Assembly (NCBI RefSeq): GCF_016464705.1
Contig: NZ_JAEHOB010000004.1
Coordinates: 1 to 64,000, forward strand
DNA: 64,000 nucleotides
From: Qaidamihabitans albus
Lineage (GTDB): Bacteria; Actinomycetota; Actinomycetes; Mycobacteriales; Pseudonocardiaceae
Reading direction: 5' to 3'
Part shown: positions 61,544-64,000 of the stretch, piece by piece
Numbering within the stretch: position 1 is the first letter of the stretch
How the letters are laid out: each line of letters opens with the position of its first letter
Position numbers and translations under genes: made by a program
Notes under the pieces: model-generated
Database searches by the model: none
What the model was told of the DNA's origin: nothing
Seen by the model: the letters and a program-made list of their open reading frames with translations, nothing else

Positions 61544-61939
61544 GTGCCGACCTATCAGTACGCCTGCAAGGAGTGCGACCACCAGTTCGAGGCGGTCCAG
61601 TCTTTCTCCGAAGCGAGCCTGACCGACTGCCCGCAGTGCTCTGGAGCTCTGCGCAAGTTGTACGGGTCGGTGGGCGTGATCTTCAAGGGCAGCGGTTTCT
61701 ACCGCAACGACGCCCGCTCCGAGGCGAAGTCCTCGGCGAAGGCGAACGGCTCGAACGACTCGAACGGTTCGAACGGCTCCGGGGAGAGCAAGAGCGCCGA
61801 CAGCGCGAAGCCGGAAAGCTCCGGCTCGGGCAAGGCGGACTCCGGTTCGAGCTCCGCCTCCGGCGGCTCCGGCAGCACGGGCACGAGCTCGTCATCCTCC
61901 TCCTCGGGTACGACGAAAACGGCGTCCGCGGCCTCGTAG
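61544..61939 (+). CDS. ruc: FmdB-family zinc-ribbon protein, Ruc-like redox chaperone
   Basis: About 131 residues from GTG 61544 (GGAG nine bases upstream). N-terminal zinc ribbon: YACKECDHQFE and DCPQCSGALRKLYGSVGVIFKGSGFYRND with four cysteines; the C-terminal 80 residues are Ser/Gly/Ala/Lys-rich and disordered. This is the layout of M. tuberculosis Ruc (Rv0991c), a redox-activated chaperone with an unstructured tail, in the same gene neighbourhood. The CIRCE upstream agrees with a heat/oxidation stress role. Confidence 0.85.
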   Translation: MPTYQYACKECDHQFEAVQSFSEASLTDCPQCSGALRKLYGSVGVIFKGSGFYRNDARSEAKSSAKANGSNDSNGSNGSGESKSADSAKPESSGSGKADSGSSSASGGSGSTGTSSSSSSSGTTKTASAAS

Positions 61940-61948
61940 CGGACCAAG

Positions 61949-61975
61949 TTGTCCACAGCACCCCAGTTGTCCACA
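61949..61975 (+). promoter_or_regulatory. Pair of consensus DnaA boxes
   Basis: TTGTCCACA at 61949-61957 and 61967-61975, same orientation, 18 bases start to start, in the 138-base gap between the ruc-like gene and the SAF gene. TTGTCCACA is the actinobacterial DnaA-box consensus. No dnaA or dnaN is near. Confidence 0.6.
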
Positions 61976-62077
61976 GGGGCGTGACCCGGCGGTTCCGCCT
62001 GCGTGGCGGGCCCCCATAACGTCGGCTGTACCGAGCGGCGGAACGCCCGCCCTCGCCGCAGACGATGGGGGTTGGCG

Positions 62078-62749
62078 ATGGACGACACGCCACGGAGCCG
62101 CCGATGGTACGAACGGCTCCCACCGCCACTGCGCGGACGCCCGGTCACGCTGATCCGTCGCGCGCTCGCCGCGGCGCTGTTCCTCGTCGCCGCGGCCCTC
62201 GCCGCGCAGCCTGCCACGGCCGGCGGTGAGCCCGCCGCGAAGATGCTGGTCTCCGCCCGGGACCTGCCGCTCGGCACTACTCTCCGGCCCGCTGACGTGC
62301 GGTTGGTGCACGTACCCGAATCCATGCGCCCCGCCGGTGCGCTCGGCGCGCCGGATGCCGTCGACGGGCGCGTGCTCGCCGGCGCAGCCAGGGAGGGCGA
62401 GCCGATCACCGACGTCCGGCTGCTCGGCTCCCGCTCCACACCACCGGGCACCACGACCGTGCCCGTCCGGCTCGCCGACTCCGGCATCGCCGGACTGCTC
62501 CGTCCCGGCGCCCGGGTCGACGTCGTCACCCTGGGGACGGATCACACGAGGGACACCGGAGACGCCGGAGACGAGGTGCTGGCCAGCATGGCGACCGTGC
62601 TGACCGTGATCGGCCCGGCAAGCCCGGCGCGCGACGGGCCCGACCACGCCGACGACGGCCCGCTGGTACTGCTCGCCACTCCCACCGATGTCGCGGCGCA
62701 GCTGGCGGCCGCCACGCTCGGCCGGCCGGTGACCGTTACCCTCCGCTAG
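62078..62749 (+). CDS. SAF-domain protein (CpaB/RcpC-like)
   Basis: About 223 residues from ATG 62078. Basic N terminus, hydrophobic segment (LAAALFLVAAALAAQPATA), SAF domain (MLVSARDLPLGTTLRPADVRLVHVPESM...GRVLAGAAREGEPITDVRL) and the RcpC region VPVRLADSGIAGLLRPGARVDVV. Family members assemble Flp pili or bind extracellular glycans; no pilus genes are in view. No strong ribosome site. Confidence 0.85.
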   Translation: MDDTPRSRRWYERLPPPLRGRPVTLIRRALAAALFLVAAALAAQPATAGGEPAAKMLVSARDLPLGTTLRPADVRLVHVPESMRPAGALGAPDAVDGRVLAGAAREGEPITDVRLLGSRSTPPGTTTVPVRLADSGIAGLLRPGARVDVVTLGTDHTRDTGDAGDEVLASMATVLTVIGPASPARDGPDHADDGPLVLLATPTDVAAQLAAATLGRPVTVTLR

Positions 62750-62822
62750 TCGTGGGTGCCGAGCCGCGTTCTGACTCACGCAGGCACTCACAAGGCCGGG
62801 TCCTTTATGGAAGGGAGTGCGC

Positions 62823-63224
62823 GTGCTCAAGGGCTTCAAGGATTTCCTGATGCGCGGCAACGTCATCGACCTCGCCGTCGCGGTGGTCATCGGTACGGCG
62901 TTCACGGTGATCGTGACGGCGTTCACCGACAGCCTGATCCAGCCGTTGATCAACGCGCTCGGCGGCTCGGACGCCGCCAACGGTCTCGGCTTCCGGATCC
63001 TCGGGGACAACGAGGCCACCTTTGTCGACATCGGTAACGTGATCAGCGCGGTGATCAACTTCCTGCTCATCGCGGCCGTCGTCTACTTCCTGTTCGTACT
63101 GCCGCTGCGCAAGGTGCAGGAGAGGCGCAGGCGCGGCGAGGAGTCCGGCCCGGCCGAACCGACCGACGTCGAACTGCTCGCCGAGATCAGGGACCTGCTG
63201 CGGGAGCAACGCGTCAAGGAGTGA
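62823..63224 (+). CDS. mscL: Large-conductance mechanosensitive channel MscL
   Basis: 133 residues from GTG 62823 (MLKGFKDFLMRGN-type start with AAGGGAG five bases upstream; the GTG at 62817 lies within the ribosome site). TM1 NVIDLAVAVVIGTAFTVIV, loop, TM2 VISAVINFLLIAAVVYFLFV, and a C-terminal charged helix. Emergency valve for osmotic downshift; syntenic with Rv0985c. Confidence 0.95.
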   Translation: MLKGFKDFLMRGNVIDLAVAVVIGTAFTVIVTAFTDSLIQPLINALGGSDAANGLGFRILGDNEATFVDIGNVISAVINFLLIAAVVYFLFVLPLRKVQERRRRGEESGPAEPTDVELLAEIRDLLREQRVKE

Positions 63225-63330
63225 GCCCGTGTCCGCGCGCCGCGCGCCGGTGTCCGCGTGCCGTGCACGTTGCCCGGCAAGGCAGGCCGTGCGACCTCGT
63301 GACGGTCCGTCGACGCCCATCCGCAAGCGC

Positions 63331-63380
63331 ACTGACAAACGCTGACAAACGCTGACAAACGCTGACAAACGCTGACAAAC
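63331..63380. repeat. 10-bp tandem repeat, five units
   Basis: GCTGACAAAC repeated five times head to tail; the first unit has A in place of G. It fills the gap between mscL and the small gene at 63386. Confidence 0.85.
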
Positions 63381-63385
63381 ACAGC

Positions 63386-63568
63386 CTAGCGATCGTGGTG
63401 CGGCGGCCGGTTCTCCAGGAACCAGTCGTCCGCGCTGGAACGATCGGAGCGCGGCTCGCGCTCGTCCGAGGTGGTCTCGGGCAGGGTCTCCCCGAAAACC
63501 TCGTCGATCTCCCGCCTGGTCGATCGGCTGGTTTCTCGGGGAACCCTTCCGTGGTCGTCGTCGGACAT
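63386..63568 (-). CDS. Small acidic hypothetical protein
   Basis: 60 residues, ATG 63568: very charged and Ser/Arg/Glu-rich, ending WFLENRPPHHDR. No fold or motif; a short conserved tail (DWFLENRPPHH) seems actinobacterial. It lies just downstream of moaB in the same direction. Confidence 0.55.
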   Translation of the reverse strand: MSDDDHGRVPRETSRSTRREIDEVFGETLPETTSDEREPRSDRSSADDWFLENRPPHHDR

Positions 63569-63579
63569 GGGGTGGGCCC

Positions 63580-64000
63580 TCAGGCCTCGTCGAGGCCGGA
63601 GAGCTCGTCGATGACGTGCGGTACCAGGGCGGACAGTGTCGCCATGCCGTCGCGGACGGCGCCGCGGGACCCGGCGAGGTTGACCACGAGTGTGCTGCCG
63701 GAGACGCCGACGAGGCCGCGGGAGATCCCCGCGTCGACCGCACCGGCGGCGAGGCCGGACGAACGGATGGCTTCGCTGATGCCGGGGATCGGCCGGTCGA
63801 GCACGCCGGCGGTGGCGTCCGGGGTGACGTCGCGTGGCGAGACGCCCGTCGCCCCGACGGTGATCACAAGGTCGACACCACCGATCACCGCCGTGTTGAG
63901 CGCATTGCGGATGGCGACCGTGTCGGCGTGGACGACGACCGTACCGTCCACGATGAACCCGGCCTCTTCCAGCAGCTCCGTCACCAGGGGACCGGCGTTG
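63580..64000 (-). CDS. moaB: Molybdenum cofactor biosynthesis protein MoaB (5' part outside window)
   Basis: Partial, N terminus beyond the window edge. TELLEEAGFIVDG, DLVITVGATGVSPRDVTPDA and SGSTLVVNLAGSRGAV are the MoaB/MogA molybdopterin-binding (MoCF) motifs. Corresponds to MoaB2 (Rv0984) in the same order next to mscL. Confidence 0.9.
   Translation of the reverse strand, partial: NAGPLVTELLEEAGFIVDGTVVVHADTVAIRNALNTAVIGGVDLVITVGATGVSPRDVTPDATAGVLDRPIPGISEAIRSSGLAAGAVDAGISRGLVGVSGSTLVVNLAGSRGAVRDGMATLSALVPHVIDELSGLDEA

Noticed and set aside
61949-61975. Chromosomal replication origin
   Set aside because: Only two DnaA boxes and no dnaA, dnaN, gyrB or AT-rich unwinding region nearby.
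63331-63380. Possible CRISPR array
   Set aside because: The units are 10 bases, adjoining, without spacers, and no cas gene is present.

Overview
The window reads as a high-GC actinobacterial chromosome, most likely a Pseudonocardiaceae member (Amycolatopsis/Prauserella-like). The evidence is GC-rich coding DNA with GTG/TTG starts, a mycobacterial-type mce locus, and a right end with the order glpR-rimJ-glp-galU-FCL-ruc-mscL-moaB2, which matches the M. tuberculosis Rv0984-Rv0996 neighbourhood. Genus and species cannot be fixed from the sequence alone.

Left part (1-6.7 kb). A minus-strand run holds an OsmC-family gene, a tetraether-synthase-like (MJ0619-type) radical SAM protein, a class I methyltransferase and a CDP-alcohol phosphatidyltransferase cut by the window edge. 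The OsmC gene has an in-frame TGA exactly where the family's reactive cysteine belongs, which makes it a selenoprotein candidate. A Tat-exported DUF839/PhoX protein and a divergent MarR/membrane-protein pair follow.

Lipid island (6.9-32.7 kb). A MceG-type ATPase, AraC and TetR regulators and an aldehyde dehydrogenase lead into a plus-strand beta-oxidation operon (SCP-x-like thiolase, SRPBCC, MaoC, SDR, acyl-CoA dehydrogenase, acyl-CoA ligase) and a P450. Facing it is a complete minus-strand mce operon (yrbEA-yrbEB-mceA-F-two Mas proteins-SDR) with a good sigma-A promoter and a tandem-TetR regulator upstream. Import and degradation of a fatty-acid- or sterol-like substrate is the inferred theme. 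A dispersed palindromic intergenic repeat recurs across this chromosomal part.

Decay zone (32.8-34.4 kb). Fragments of an M23 peptidase, VapC, MarR and MFS genes are packed together against the left attachment site of an integrated element.

Integrated element (34,439-56,824). A 22.4-kb actinomycete integrative and conjugative element (AICE) sits in a tRNA-Ala(CGC) gene. It has 44-bp att repeats, paired arm-like repeats near both ends, a (frameshifted) tyrosine integrase, Xis, a HUH Rep protein, an FtsK/TraB translocase, an SCO3933-like protein and many small plasmid-type genes, three of them preceded by the same RNA hairpin. Its cargo is a type I restriction-modification system (HsdRSM) plus an AIPR abortive-infection-type protein, then a creatininase-family gene and a TPR/XRE regulator with a clear palindromic operator.

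Right part (56.8-64 kb). tRNA-Ala, the division pair GlpR/SepX and Glp, GalU, formyl-THF cyclo-ligase, a CIRCE-controlled FmdB/Ruc-like redox chaperone, a DnaA-box pair, a SAF-domain protein, MscL, a 10-bp tandem repeat, and MoaB cut by the window end.
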